The position numbers and the translations under genes are program-made. From an uncultured Bacteroidales bacterium (GTDB lineage Bacteria > Bacteroidota > Bacteroidia > Bacteroidales > Paludibacteraceae), in NCBI GenBank assembly GCA_937911235.1, contig CALDPN010000186.1, positions 1 to 19,073 on the forward strand: a DNA stretch of 19,073 bases. Reading direction: 5' to 3'. Under the pieces are notes generated by a model, which was given only the letters and a program-made list of their open reading frames with translations, was not told the origin of the DNA and made no database searches. The number at the start of each line of letters is the position of its first letter. Positions within the stretch are counted from its first letter, which is position 1. This document shows, in pieces, positions 1-7,855 of this stretch.

Positions 1-3000
1 TGAGTGGGGCTTTAAGCAAAGCCCTACGAGTGCTTGCCTTACTTTGCGTTCTATTTGGCTTTAGCGGTAGTGCGTGGGGTGCAAAGGTTTACTTTGACAA
101 TGGTCCAACTAATTGGGCAAATGTGCATGTTTACGTAAAAAACAGTACCATGTGGAATGGTGATAATGGTGTATCAACTAATGGTGCCACCTATTATAGC
201 ATGACTAGAGTGGGAACTTCTAATATTTGGGAGTGCAATGTTACTGTTGCTTTTACGCATATTTGTTTTATGAAAGACAGACAAGACGGTTATGGAAATA
301 TTTGGCAAACAGAAGCTGCATACTATGAAGGTTACACAGAAGCCAAACCTTTATTGACTCCTAAAGACAACAATGAAAATAGAAACCAAACTAAGTACTA
401 TAATGGTGGTTCATGGTCTGCATACTCTGGCGGTGGTGATACTCCATCTAGTGGTGGTCATAAAGGAACAAATGTTGGTTTCTGGGATAATGAAGCATGG
501 AATATAAAGATTGGAAATAACTGGAATTCTCAATCTGGTTACGGAGCTACAGGTAATACAGAAATTGATTTAGGAACTATCTCTGCTGGAGCTACCATTG
601 GTTTTTGGACTCAAACATGGAAGAAGAAAGATGTATCTAATGTATGTCAGCCACGTGTTTATGTCAAACTAACCAAGGAATCTACCACCATTAGAAATTA
701 CGACTATTTTGAACTCTCTTATAATAAAGAAAGCGAAAGTGGTGGTTCGGTCAATCAATTATGGTTAACTGATAATGTTTTCTCGTTACCTACAGAAGCA
801 GGAACTTACCAAATGAAAGTTTACTTTGAAATGTGGGGAAATGAAAGCTCTAAAGATGGTTGTAACCAATTGAGCTATAAGTTAAATAATGGCGAAGGTA
901 ATTATATCTTTAACTTTACAATCGGCGGTGGCTCTGGCGATGATGATGACGACGATGATGATGTAACAGACTGCAACAGCGAAGAAATCCAAATTTGGTG
1001 TAAGGGAAAAGACAGCTACATTGATATGTGGTGTTATGCATGGGAAGACGGTAACGACTCTAACAAACCACTTAGAGATTGGTGTGGCTCCCAAAAGCAA
1101 ACTACAGGTACATATAATGATGCTACTTATGCAGTATGGACGGTAAGTGGTATAGATGTATTAAATGTAATCTTCAACAACTGCGGTGATGCCCAAACTG
1201 CAGACCTTCTAGGATTAGAAAAAGGCTACCGCTATATTTTTGATTTAGAAAGAAAAGCTGACGGAACAAGTCTTGACAATTGGCAAAATCAAGTAGTATA
1301 TTCTCAACGTATTGCTTGTGGTGGTGGTGAAGTAGAAGAAGTACACAATGGTTCACTTTACCTAGATTTAACCAAATTTGCAGATTGGTCTAAAGATGAT
1401 GCTGTATTGAAAGCCAAAATGATAAAGGGAGACGGCACTTCTGATATCATTAATTTGGTACAATGTACTACAGAACCAAACATTTATTACTTTGAAAGTA
1501 TAGTAAACCTTGCAGATTATGTCAAAGTACAAATGCTACGTACCAACCCTGCAGATGGAACTACTTGGAACTCTTCTGCAGAGCACACATTCTCAAATAC
1601 ACTTGTCTGCGTAAATATTACAGACTGGAACAATAGTTCAAATATCTCTACCTACACTGGTTCTTGTTCTGTAGTTGATAGCAATGTATTAATTGCTAAA
1701 CAAGCAGTAGTTTCTCCAGAGGGTACTGCAGTATCACTATATGGTTACTTATCTGGTACATCTTGCAACAATGCTATTACCGAATATGGCTTCGTATACT
1801 GCCAAGGCTCTGCAACTCAAGGTTGTATTCCAAAACGTAATAGTCCACGCATTCGCGTACAAGGTGGTGTTACTCACTTAGTTCGTGGCGATGAATTCTC
1901 TGTAGAAAATTACGATGGCCTTGTACAAGGTTACACCTACGGCTACAAAGCATACGTAATGATGGGCGATATGATGATGCTTTCTGACGAAACAGGATAC
2001 TTTACATTAGCAGACTGTACAACTCGTCCTGTTAAAGGCAGCCCACTTACCTATACCATTGATGCCTCGTTAGGTGTTACATACGAAAATGCTTGTAACC
2101 TAACATACGGTTCTCTTGAAACAGCTATTAAACGTTTAAAAGAATCTTATAACGACGAAGATCCTCAATATCAATATGTAACTAAAAATGGCGATAGCTA
2201 CAACTTGAACCAAGATGTTACCATGAACGTTCGTTTCTATGACGATAGTCCAGACGTTACAGGTAGTGCATACGCTTATGCAGGAACTACGAAAGTAACC
2301 TCTGCAGGTTCAGACAAAGTAGATGGCGGTACAAACCTTGCATTGCTAATTGACTTTATCAACCTTAATGCTACAGATGATTATACTTTAACCATTAAGG
2401 CAGACAATCCTAATGCACAACCTTGGGTACACCACCCAATTATCCGTAACTCTCGTAATATTACCCTAGATGGTTTGGCTATGTATTCAGATCCATCTGG
2501 TAAAATCAACGACTGTGCGTTCGAAATTGACGTAAATACAACCAAATGGGACGGCATTCAATTGGGTCAAGTAGCAGATGCAAACATCCTTATTAAAAAC
2601 TGCTACATTGGTTCAAGTGGTTTCTCTGGTGTGCACGTTTCTGGTTACGATGGTGTAACCTTTGTGAACAACGAATTCGAAGCTACATTCGACAAGGGTA
2701 CCAGTAACGACAAAGAATGGGGTGCTTCTGCCAAATTCATGACCACCAAAAATGTTAAGTTCATCAACAACAACTTCCGTGGTGACCACTGTACACTTCT
2801 TTGGATTCAAGAATGTCAAAACATGTTGTTCATGAACAACGTATTTTGGAATACCAACAAGTTTATGGACATTAACTATACTCCATCGGCTATTCGTTTG
2901 GTAACTCAGTTCGGTACAGACCTACAAAACATCGGTGTTTTCTACAACACTTCTTACTTTGCAGCTAATACCACCACTTCTGAGTCAAAATACGACTTCA

Positions 3001-5255
3001 TGTCGTTCAAAGTAGGTTCTGGTGCTACAAGCGGCGGTAACTCAGACTTTAAGGTAGATGCTATCTACTTTAAGTACAACAACTGCTATAGCTACGACTT
3101 AGACTGTCCTGGACGTTCAGATAGTCCATTCTTAGGTATTGTCCTACCAGACGCAAACTTCTGTGGTAATAACTTCTGGTCTCAATACGACCAAGATATA
3201 TTCGATGATTTATCTGATGCAGAGAAAAATACTTACGTATCAAAATTTGCATTTGGTTGTTCTTCAAGTGAATTTATAAATGTAAAAGGAGAAGTTTGTG
3301 CAACTACAGCTACAGGTCCTGCTTCGCTTGTGGTTCAAGGTGAAAACCTTAACCTAGGTACTCCATTAACAGTAGAAGATATTGAGACTGCTACTGGTAT
3401 AGAAGTGACAGATGAAGAAGTTACCTCTGACCGTTACAATGAAGCTATCAGAAAAGAAGATGATAGATGGACTTTAGGTGCTTACCAACAAAAAGACAAT
3501 ATTGATACAAAAGTGATTATTTGGCAAGGTGTAACAAGTAATCAATGGGACGACCGCAACAACTGGATCGATGCTGCCACTGGACAACGTTTATCTTGTT
3601 TACACAATCTAGCAGAAGACTTGATAGCAATTATTCCTTCTGCAAACTCTGATGTTTATCCTACACCTTCACATGGTGTGTTGTATTGGCCAAATATTCC
3701 AAGTTCGTTTGAAGCAGACGACCGCTCAGATGCTACTAAAACTGCAGTTCTAGTAGATGGTATTCCTGCTAGCGAGCAAGTAACAGCTAATGCTAATGAA
3801 TTTGCAAAAACAATCCAACTTGAATATGGCGCAGGTATTACTGGTATAGAAAACCTTGTAAATGGCAAAAAACACTATACCAATGCTATTATGGGATTCA
3901 CTGCTCCACGTCAGCAATGGATACTTGTTGGTACTGTTATTATGCCAAATGATGAAGAAAATCCTGGTAATTATCGTAACATTAAATCTGGAGATTACTT
4001 TATCAAAGACCAAATGCCTCACGTATATATGCACGAAGCTACATTGGATGCAGACGGCAATGCTTCTTGGGGTGAGACTTTTGCAGACTTAAATGTATCT
4101 GTAGAACCTACTACTGTGTTTGCTATTAACCTTGCAAACGAATATGGCAAATATAAGCTACCTGCAGATTACTACAATATGTTTAACCCTGGAGCTAATG
4201 TAGACGCAAATAAACCACATACTTACGAAAACTTCAATGGTAAGTTTGTGAATGATGATGCTATGCCAAACTATACCGGTTTAACTGCAGGCAAACCAAC
4301 ATTGTTAAATAATAGCTATCCTGCAAACGTAGATGCAAGAAAGATAGAAAGTTTAACAGGTGGTAAAGTACAATACTACAACTACAGTGCTGGTACATTT
4401 ATGAATACAGATGCAACCACAGATGCAGTGCTTCTACGTCCACAACATGGTTTCATCTTTACTCCTGCCGCTGGTAAAAACTCGTTAGAAATTACAACAG
4501 CAATGCTAGCTGGAGGTGATACCAAGTCACGTTCTGCAGAGGTAACACTTCCAACACTATCACTAAACCTTTACAATGCTAACACAGGTGTTGGCTATAG
4601 CAACGTGGTAGTAAAAGTAGACAATATGCTTGCAGAAGGTGAGGTTGCTCCTTCAAATGTAGTGAAAGTGTTCTCTCCAAATGTAGAAAGCCCTGAGCTT
4701 TACATTGTGGCAAATGATGAGATGTATTCTCGTTATAGTGTAGCCAATGAGTCTCAAATGATTCCTCTAGGTGTAAGACTTAAAAAGGATATGAACATTA
4801 AGTTCGAGAGAGAATATTTCCAAAACTTTAGCGAAGCTACTCTTATCGATACCTACACCGACAAAGAAATCAACCTTCTACGCAATACTTACACTACTGA
4901 AACTCTAGTAGCTGGTGAAATTGAAGGTCGTTTCTTCTTGAACTTAGGTGTAGCTGTTGAAGAAGAGGAAGATAATAATGGTGATGACAATGTTTCTACA
5001 GAGCTAGAAGAAAATGAAGAACTAGCAAATGGTGCAATCAACATCTTTGTTGACGATGCTGATAATACTATCAAAGTTGTAACAAACGACGTTGAACTAC
5101 AAGTCATTTATGTAAGTGATATGGCTGGACGCACAATGAAATATGATGTTAAAGGTTATGCTGCAAACCTAAAACTTCCTGTTGCACAAGGTGTTTATAC
5201 AGTGAGCGTAATAGGTGACACAGCAAGCAGAACAGAGAAAGTGATATTAAAATAA
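1..5255 (+). CDS. Giant T9SS-exported surface protein A (5' partial): starch-binding-like modules, beta-helix, type A sorting tail
   Basis: The frame is open from the window edge (first full codon at 3), so the true ATG lies upstream. The GTG at 30 is inside the signal peptide, as shown by alignment with the paralogue at 14296 (both read LR-V-x-A-LLCVL). Residue numbers below count from that GTG. After a signal peptide ending near SAWG-A, residues 18-120 resemble a CBM26-type starch-binding fold (YFDNGPTNWANVHVYV). Residues 146-300 form a beta-rich domain. Eight Asp residues make a linker (about 303-311). A second CBM-like domain lies at about 315-410 and another beta domain at 440-545. A module shared with protein C starts near 550. 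A right-handed beta-helix with NN-x-F repeats spans about 800-1050. A W-x-G-V-T-S-N-x-W-D-D-R-N-N-W segment is near 1165. The last 75 residues (1667-1741), with YVSDMAGR and GVYTVSV...EKVILK, match the T9SS type A sorting tail pattern, preceded by a Glu/Asp-rich linker. I infer a role as a surface adhesin or glycan binder; ligand and activity are unknown. Confidence 0.88.
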   Translation, partial: SGALSKALRVLALLCVLFGFSGSAWGAKVYFDNGPTNWANVHVYVKNSTMWNGDNGVSTNGATYYSMTRVGTSNIWECNVTVAFTHICFMKDRQDGYGNIWQTEAAYYEGYTEAKPLLTPKDNNENRNQTKYYNGGSWSAYSGGGDTPSSGGHKGTNVGFWDNEAWNIKIGNNWNSQSGYGATGNTEIDLGTISAGATIGFWTQTWKKKDVSNVCQPRVYVKLTKESTTIRNYDYFELSYNKESESGGSVNQLWLTDNVFSLPTEAGTYQMKVYFEMWGNESSKDGCNQLSYKLNNGEGNYIFNFTIGGGSGDDDDDDDDVTDCNSEEIQIWCKGKDSYIDMWCYAWEDGNDSNKPLRDWCGSQKQTTGTYNDATYAVWTVSGIDVLNVIFNNCGDAQTADLLGLEKGYRYIFDLERKADGTSLDNWQNQVVYSQRIACGGGEVEEVHNGSLYLDLTKFADWSKDDAVLKAKMIKGDGTSDIINLVQCTTEPNIYYFESIVNLADYVKVQMLRTNPADGTTWNSSAEHTFSNTLVCVNITDWNNSSNISTYTGSCSVVDSNVLIAKQAVVSPEGTAVSLYGYLSGTSCNNAITEYGFVYCQGSATQGCIPKRNSPRIRVQGGVTHLVRGDEFSVENYDGLVQGYTYGYKAYVMMGDMMMLSDETGYFTLADCTTRPVKGSPLTYTIDASLGVTYENACNLTYGSLETAIKRLKESYNDEDPQYQYVTKNGDSYNLNQDVTMNVRFYDDSPDVTGSAYAYAGTTKVTSAGSDKVDGGTNLALLIDFINLNATDDYTLTIKADNPNAQPWVHHPIIRNSRNITLDGLAMYSDPSGKINDCAFEIDVNTTKWDGIQLGQVADANILIKNCYIGSSGFSGVHVSGYDGVTFVNNEFEATFDKGTSNDKEWGASAKFMTTKNVKFINNNFRGDHCTLLWIQECQNMLFMNNVFWNTNKFMDINYTPSAIRLVTQFGTDLQNIGVFYNTSYFAANTTTSESKYDFMSFKVGSGATSGGNSDFKVDAIYFKYNNCYSYDLDCPGRSDSPFLGIVLPDANFCGNNFWSQYDQDIFDDLSDAEKNTYVSKFAFGCSSSEFINVKGEVCATTATGPASLVVQGENLNLGTPLTVEDIETATGIEVTDEEVTSDRYNEAIRKEDDRWTLGAYQQKDNIDTKVIIWQGVTSNQWDDRNNWIDAATGQRLSCLHNLAEDLIAIIPSANSDVYPTPSHGVLYWPNIPSSFEADDRSDATKTAVLVDGIPASEQVTANANEFAKTIQLEYGAGITGIENLVNGKKHYTNAIMGFTAPRQQWILVGTVIMPNDEENPGNYRNIKSGDYFIKDQMPHVYMHEATLDADGNASWGETFADLNVSVEPTTVFAINLANEYGKYKLPADYYNMFNPGANVDANKPHTYENFNGKFVNDDAMPNYTGLTAGKPTLLNNSYPANVDARKIESLTGGKVQYYNYSAGTFMNTDATTDAVLLRPQHGFIFTPAAGKNSLEITTAMLAGGDTKSRSAEVTLPTLSLNLYNANTGVGYSNVVVKVDNMLAEGEVAPSNVVKVFSPNVESPELYIVANDEMYSRYSVANESQMIPLGVRLKKDMNIKFEREYFQNFSEATLIDTYTDKEINLLRNTYTTETLVAGEIEGRFFLNLGVAVEEEEDNNGDDNVSTELEENEELANGAINIFVDDADNTIKVVTNDVELQVIYVSDMAGRTMKYDVKGYAANLKLPVAQGVYTVSVIGDTASRTEKVILK
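4..27 (+). repeat. Hairpin inside the signal-peptide codons of protein A
   Basis: The arms GTGGGGCTTT (4-13) and AAAGCCCTAC (18-27) pair over 10 bp, with one G-U wobble, around the loop AAGC. The hairpin is translated as part of the signal peptide n-region. A perfect equivalent with different stem bases occurs at the same place in protein C (14327-14350), each followed by GAG and then a shared signal-peptide coding stretch. The GTAGGG...CCCTAC outline resembles dispersed palindromic repeats of bacterial genomes. Confidence 0.7.
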
Positions 5256-5258
5256 ACA

Positions 5259-5305
5259 GTTAGGAGTGAGGAGTTAGGAGTGAGGAGTTAAAACTCATTC
5301 CTAGC
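5259..5305 (+). repeat. Heptamer tandem repeat folding into a 12-bp hairpin
   Basis: Five consecutive heptamers run from 5259 to 5293: GTTAGGA, GTGAGGA, GTTAGGA, GTGAGGA, GTTAAAA. In RNA, the stretch 5273-5284 (GTTAGGAGTGAG) pairs completely with 5294-5305 (CTCATTCCTAGC) when two G-U pairs are allowed, leaving a 9-nt loop. No T-tract follows, so this does not look like a canonical Rho-independent terminator. It may be a processing or stability element between protein A and the small downstream gene, or a short tandemly repeated repetitive sequence like those of other bacteria. Confidence 0.65.
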
Positions 5306-5339
5306 GACAAACTCTAATAAATATAGAATGATTCAGATT

Positions 5340-5768
5340 ATGAAAAATAGAAATTTAATTCTAAGTGTGTTACTTTGGGCTATTTGCTCTACTGTGTTTG
5401 CTGTAACATTACCTACTTCATCATATAGTGCGTATGAAACTACCAATGTTTCAGAAAGCTTTACTCTTGGCATTGGTTCTTCAATAACAAATACATACAT
5501 GGCTTCTGCAGGCGATTATGCCAGAGGCACATGTACTGTAGATAAACAAGATCCTAATGCTATATATTTATGCGAACAATGTTGTATTGGTACAGTTCTT
5601 ATGCCATGTGCACAACAAGGTGGTACTGAAGCTACTTGCGGTCCTGCATACAAAGAATGTATCAACGACTGTATGGGTGCTTCTCTTCCTCTAGGCACCC
5701 CGCTACTGCTTCTGCCTTTTGCATTGGTTTATGCTTTGGTAAGAAGAAAACGCAATGTTGTAGAATAG
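5340..5768 (+). CDS. Small Cys-rich exported protein with C-terminal PLGT / hydrophobic / basic tail
   Basis: I do not recognise a family. I prefer the ATG at 5340 over the in-frame ATG at 5328 because it gives a normal signal peptide (MKNRNLILS, then a hydrophobic core ending CSTVFA). This makes a 142-residue precursor. The mature part starts with a Ser/Thr-rich stretch and then has eight Cys residues within about 45 residues (pattern C..., C-x-x-CC, C, C, C, C), which suggests disulfide bonding outside the cytoplasm. The C-terminus is tripartite: a PLGT motif, a hydrophobic run (PLLLLPFALVYALV) and RRKR close to the end. That layout resembles C-terminal protein-sorting signals processed by exosortase-like enzymes, but it could equally be a plain membrane anchor. 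The gene follows protein A after 84 nt without a visible promoter, so co-transcription is plausible. A strong terminator lies 78 nt after the stop. Confidence 0.75.
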   Translation: MKNRNLILSVLLWAICSTVFAVTLPTSSYSAYETTNVSESFTLGIGSSITNTYMASAGDYARGTCTVDKQDPNAIYLCEQCCIGTVLMPCAQQGGTEATCGPAYKECINDCMGASLPLGTPLLLLPFALVYALVRRKRNVVE

Positions 5769-5846
5769 TCTCTCTTTTGCAAAAAGCTTTTTGTAAAGAA
5801 CTATAAGATATGATACTTTAAAGTTAACAATTAGCATCCCTGCTCC

Positions 5847-5883
5847 CTGCCTCGACCTCAATAAGTCGGGGCAGTGTTTTTTT
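5847..5883 (+). terminator. Rho-independent terminator after the small Cys-rich gene
   Basis: The arms CTGCCTCGAC (5847-5856) and GTCGGGGCAG (5865-5874) form a 10-bp GC-rich stem with one G-U pair and an 8-nt loop. They are followed directly by TG and a run of seven T. This isolates the protein A unit from the downstream operon. Confidence 0.85.
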
Positions 5884-5934
5884 GTAGTGAGTGCCTGCGT
5901 TTCCCGTTAGGGCGGAAAATTTCTTATTTATTTT

Positions 5935-5965
5935 TTTGTATTTTACGTTTTGTTCATTATATTTG
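5935..5965 (+). promoter_or_regulatory. Bacteroidetes-type promoter of the AbiE-like operon
   Basis: A -33 element TTTG (5935-5938) and a -7 element TATATTTG (5958-5965, matching TAnnTTTG) are separated by 19 bp. This is the known consensus of the primary sigma factor in Bacteroidetes. The transcript should begin near 5970-5973, about 35 nt before the ATG at 6007. Confidence 0.8.
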
Positions 5966-5968
5966 CAT

Positions 5969-6007
5969 TGTTCAATTTTATTGAACACAACAAAATATTG
6001 AACACAA
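5969..6007 (+). promoter_or_regulatory. Operator-like repeats between promoter and start codon
   Basis: A perfect inverted repeat, TGTTCAAT (5969-5976) and ATTGAACA (5980-5987), is separated by TTT and sits at the predicted transcription start. The right half-site continues as ATTGAACACAA (5980-5990) and is repeated exactly at 5997-6007, ending on the A of the start codon. The three half-sites are well placed for repression by the winged-helix protein encoded just downstream. Autoregulation through promoter repeats is established for AbiEi proteins. Binding here is inferred. Confidence 0.65.
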
Positions 6008-7023
6008 TGACATTGAAAGAACGTGAAATATTGGGATATGCACTAGAAGTTTTGAAGAAAAATCTTCTAATGCCTGATGATATTATTTTTAATGAGAAAG
6101 TAAATAAGGATGGATTTGATGCTGTCATTCAGATTATGAATATTGACTTTCTATGTATCTTCAAAGAGAATATTACGTCTGCCAATTTCAATACAACATT
6201 GAAATTGCTACAGGAAAAATCAAGTATAGATAAGAATCCTATTATACTAATTACGAAGTACATTAGTTTGCCTTTATTAGAGAAGTTTGTGGCTAATGGG
6301 ATAAATGTTGTGGATTGTGCAGGGAATATTCATATACGATATATGAAGGCTGGTAGGCTAGTTTTCTCTGTTACTAATAAAGGGGAAAAGAATATCTTCG
6401 CTAAGGATAAGGTTTATCCTATATTTCAAGAAGCTAGTCTGAAGGTGATTTTTTATCTTTTGCAAGATAAGAAAAACGTAAATAAAGCATATCGAGAAAT
6501 TCAGGAAAAAACTGGAGTAGCTCTTGGAACTGTAAAGAATGTAATTGATGAATTGATTTCTAGGAAATTTATAATTGTTACAGACAATGGTCGTCGCTTA
6601 ATAAATCATAAGTCTTTGTTAGACCTTTGGGTGGAGAATTTTAATTTGGTGTTAAAACCAAAATTACTATTATCTAAGATGTCGTTTCGCTCTGCTGAAC
6701 AAGCATTGAACTGGAAAGAAATGCTGTTACCAGAAGGTATGTACTGGAGCGGAGAAGGTGCTGCTCAACTCATTGATAATTATTTGCAGGCTGAAGAATT
6801 TGATATTTATACAGAAGTGCCAGCTGCTTATCTTATGAAGACTGGATGTGTAAAATCTGATATGAATGGAGAAATAAAGATATATCAGAAGTTTTGGGAA
6901 TGGGATACTGAAAATAATTTGGCTCCTTTAATTCTTATTTATGCAGATCTAATGGGAAGCGGAAATAGTCGTTGCCTAGAAGCTGCTAATAGATTGTTAC
7001 AATATGGACTTAACGATTTCTAG
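6007..7023 (+). CDS. AbiEi-like type IV antitoxin / winged-helix autorepressor
   Basis: The start is the ATG at 6007. Earlier in-frame starts such as TTG 5950 lie inside the promoter. The protein has 338 residues and no signal peptide or membrane segment. Residues 1-135 form an alpha/beta region with a VVDCAGNIHIR segment (101-111), like the GIN-x-x-D-x-AGN-x-x-I segment of large AbiEi-family proteins. Residues about 140-192 are a winged helix-turn-helix (AYREIQEKTGVALGTVKNVI, then DELISRKFI). The C-terminal part ends with IYADLMGSGNSRCLEAANRLL, a pattern typical of long AbiEi-family antitoxins in Bacteroidetes. By family knowledge AbiEi represses its own operon and counteracts AbiEii without direct binding (type IV). 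It is first in a three-gene operon and overlaps the toxin gene by 20 nt. The family call rests on motif recognition, not on a search. Confidence 0.82.
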   Translation: MTLKEREILGYALEVLKKNLLMPDDIIFNEKVNKDGFDAVIQIMNIDFLCIFKENITSANFNTTLKLLQEKSSIDKNPIILITKYISLPLLEKFVANGINVVDCAGNIHIRYMKAGRLVFSVTNKGEKNIFAKDKVYPIFQEASLKVIFYLLQDKKNVNKAYREIQEKTGVALGTVKNVIDELISRKFIIVTDNGRRLINHKSLLDLWVENFNLVLKPKLLLSKMSFRSAEQALNWKEMLLPEGMYWSGEGAAQLIDNYLQAEEFDIYTEVPAAYLMKTGCVKSDMNGEIKIYQKFWEWDTENNLAPLILIYADLMGSGNSRCLEAANRLLQYGLNDF

Positions 7024-7855
7024 TAAAAAGATAGGGAATCCGCTATTAGTGGAACTATTGCGAAAACTTACTGTTAGTTTTAATCGCATGCATAGGGAGT
7101 TCTATGTGATAGGTGCAACTGCTAGAGATATTATCTTAAAACAAGTAGTTGGTAGTGAATCTAAACGTAGAACCATGGACCTTGATATTGCCATAGCTAT
7201 ACCAAATTGGGAAACATTTGCAGAAGTACAAGATGTGCTTGTTTCTGATGGTTTTGAAAAATCAAGAGATTTTAAACAGAGATTTTATTATCGAGAATAT
7301 GAGTTGGATATTGTTCCCTATGGGAGTGTAGCCAAGGATAATGATATTATTTATTGGCCTCCTGAAGAAGATATAGCCATGTCTGTTAAGGGGTTTGATG
7401 AGGTTCTTTCAAACTCTATTACTGTGAGCATTGACAATGAGTTTAGTGTAAAAATAGCCTCTTTACATGGTCTTTTTGTGTTAAAACTAGATGCGTGGGT
7501 AGATAGAAATCTAGTAACAAGTAAAGATGCCGAGGATATGTCGTTTATTTTGCAAAATTACTTTATTGCTAATATGGATAGAGGTATACATAGTGAGGTT
7601 TATGATTGGGAGGATTTTCACGAATATGTTGCTGGTGCATACTGGATTGCTTTTGATATTGCAAATTTGCTAAAGAAAGAACATCTTACATATTACATTG
7701 ATATATTAAAAGATGAATTGAAAAAGGAGGAAGAAAGCCGTTTAATAAATCAAATTGTAGAAAATACACGTAGTTTAAACTATGACACCATAAGAAAAGC
7801 ATGGCAAATGATTGTTGATGTTTTACAAGATGCAGTAAAGAATTATGAGATTTAA
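7004..7855 (+). CDS. AbiEii-like nucleotidyltransferase toxin
   Basis: This is a 283-residue cytoplasmic protein of the polymerase-beta-type nucleotidyltransferase superfamily (AbiEii/AbiGii family). Visible motifs are GATARDIIL (37-45; the Gly motif), T57-M-D59-L-D61 (two metal-binding acidic residues in the T-x-D-x-D pattern), the third acidic residue D102 in ELDIVPYG, and a later K161-L-D-A-W-V-D-R168...K174-D175-x-x-D178 block matching the family's second conserved region. All expected catalytic residues are present, so the enzyme looks intact. Related toxins (AbiEii, MenT) transfer nucleotides to RNA or tRNA and stop growth during phage infection. The exact substrate here is unknown. The ATG at 7004 overlaps the end of the antitoxin gene by 20 nt and its own end overlaps the phosphatase gene by 11 nt, indicating translational coupling of all three. 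Confidence 0.85.
   Translation: MDLTISSKKIGNPLLVELLRKLTVSFNRMHREFYVIGATARDIILKQVVGSESKRRTMDLDIAIAIPNWETFAEVQDVLVSDGFEKSRDFKQRFYYREYELDIVPYGSVAKDNDIIYWPPEEDIAMSVKGFDEVLSNSITVSIDNEFSVKIASLHGLFVLKLDAWVDRNLVTSKDAEDMSFILQNYFIANMDRGIHSEVYDWEDFHEYVAGAYWIAFDIANLLKKEHLTYYIDILKDELKKEEESRLINQIVENTRSLNYDTIRKAWQMIVDVLQDAVKNYEI

Noticed and set aside
939..962. GAT/GAC triplet run (eight Asp) as a phase-variable repeat
   Set aside because: Triplet changes keep the frame and the run is short and interrupted, so it is better read as an acidic linker.
3862..4092. A 76-codon + strand frame inside protein A
   Set aside because: It is out of frame within a conserved coding region shared with protein C, with no sign of independent function.
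5328..5339. ATG at 5328 as start of the small Cys-rich protein
   Set aside because: It adds only MIQI before a second ATG that begins a standard MK-x-R signal peptide. It is possible but less likely.
5675..5700. GGGTGC / GCACCC inverted repeat at the end of the small gene
   Set aside because: It is only 6 bp with a 14-nt loop inside coding sequence, within chance expectation.
5776..5797. AT-rich palindrome just after the small gene (CAAAAAG/CTTTTTG core)
   Set aside because: It has no loop, low GC and no distinct T-tract. The terminator at 5847 is far better, so it was not listed as a second one.
5900..5934. Possible second hairpin (TTTCC / GGAAA) followed by T-rich DNA before the AbiE promoter
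   Set aside because: The stem is five base pairs only and its T-rich tail overlaps the -33 region, so it is too weak to call.
5950..6006. Upstream in-frame start (TTG 5950) for the AbiEi-like gene
   Set aside because: It lies within the promoter, before the predicted transcription start, and the added residues look like translated regulatory DNA. ATG 6007 fits the family and context.
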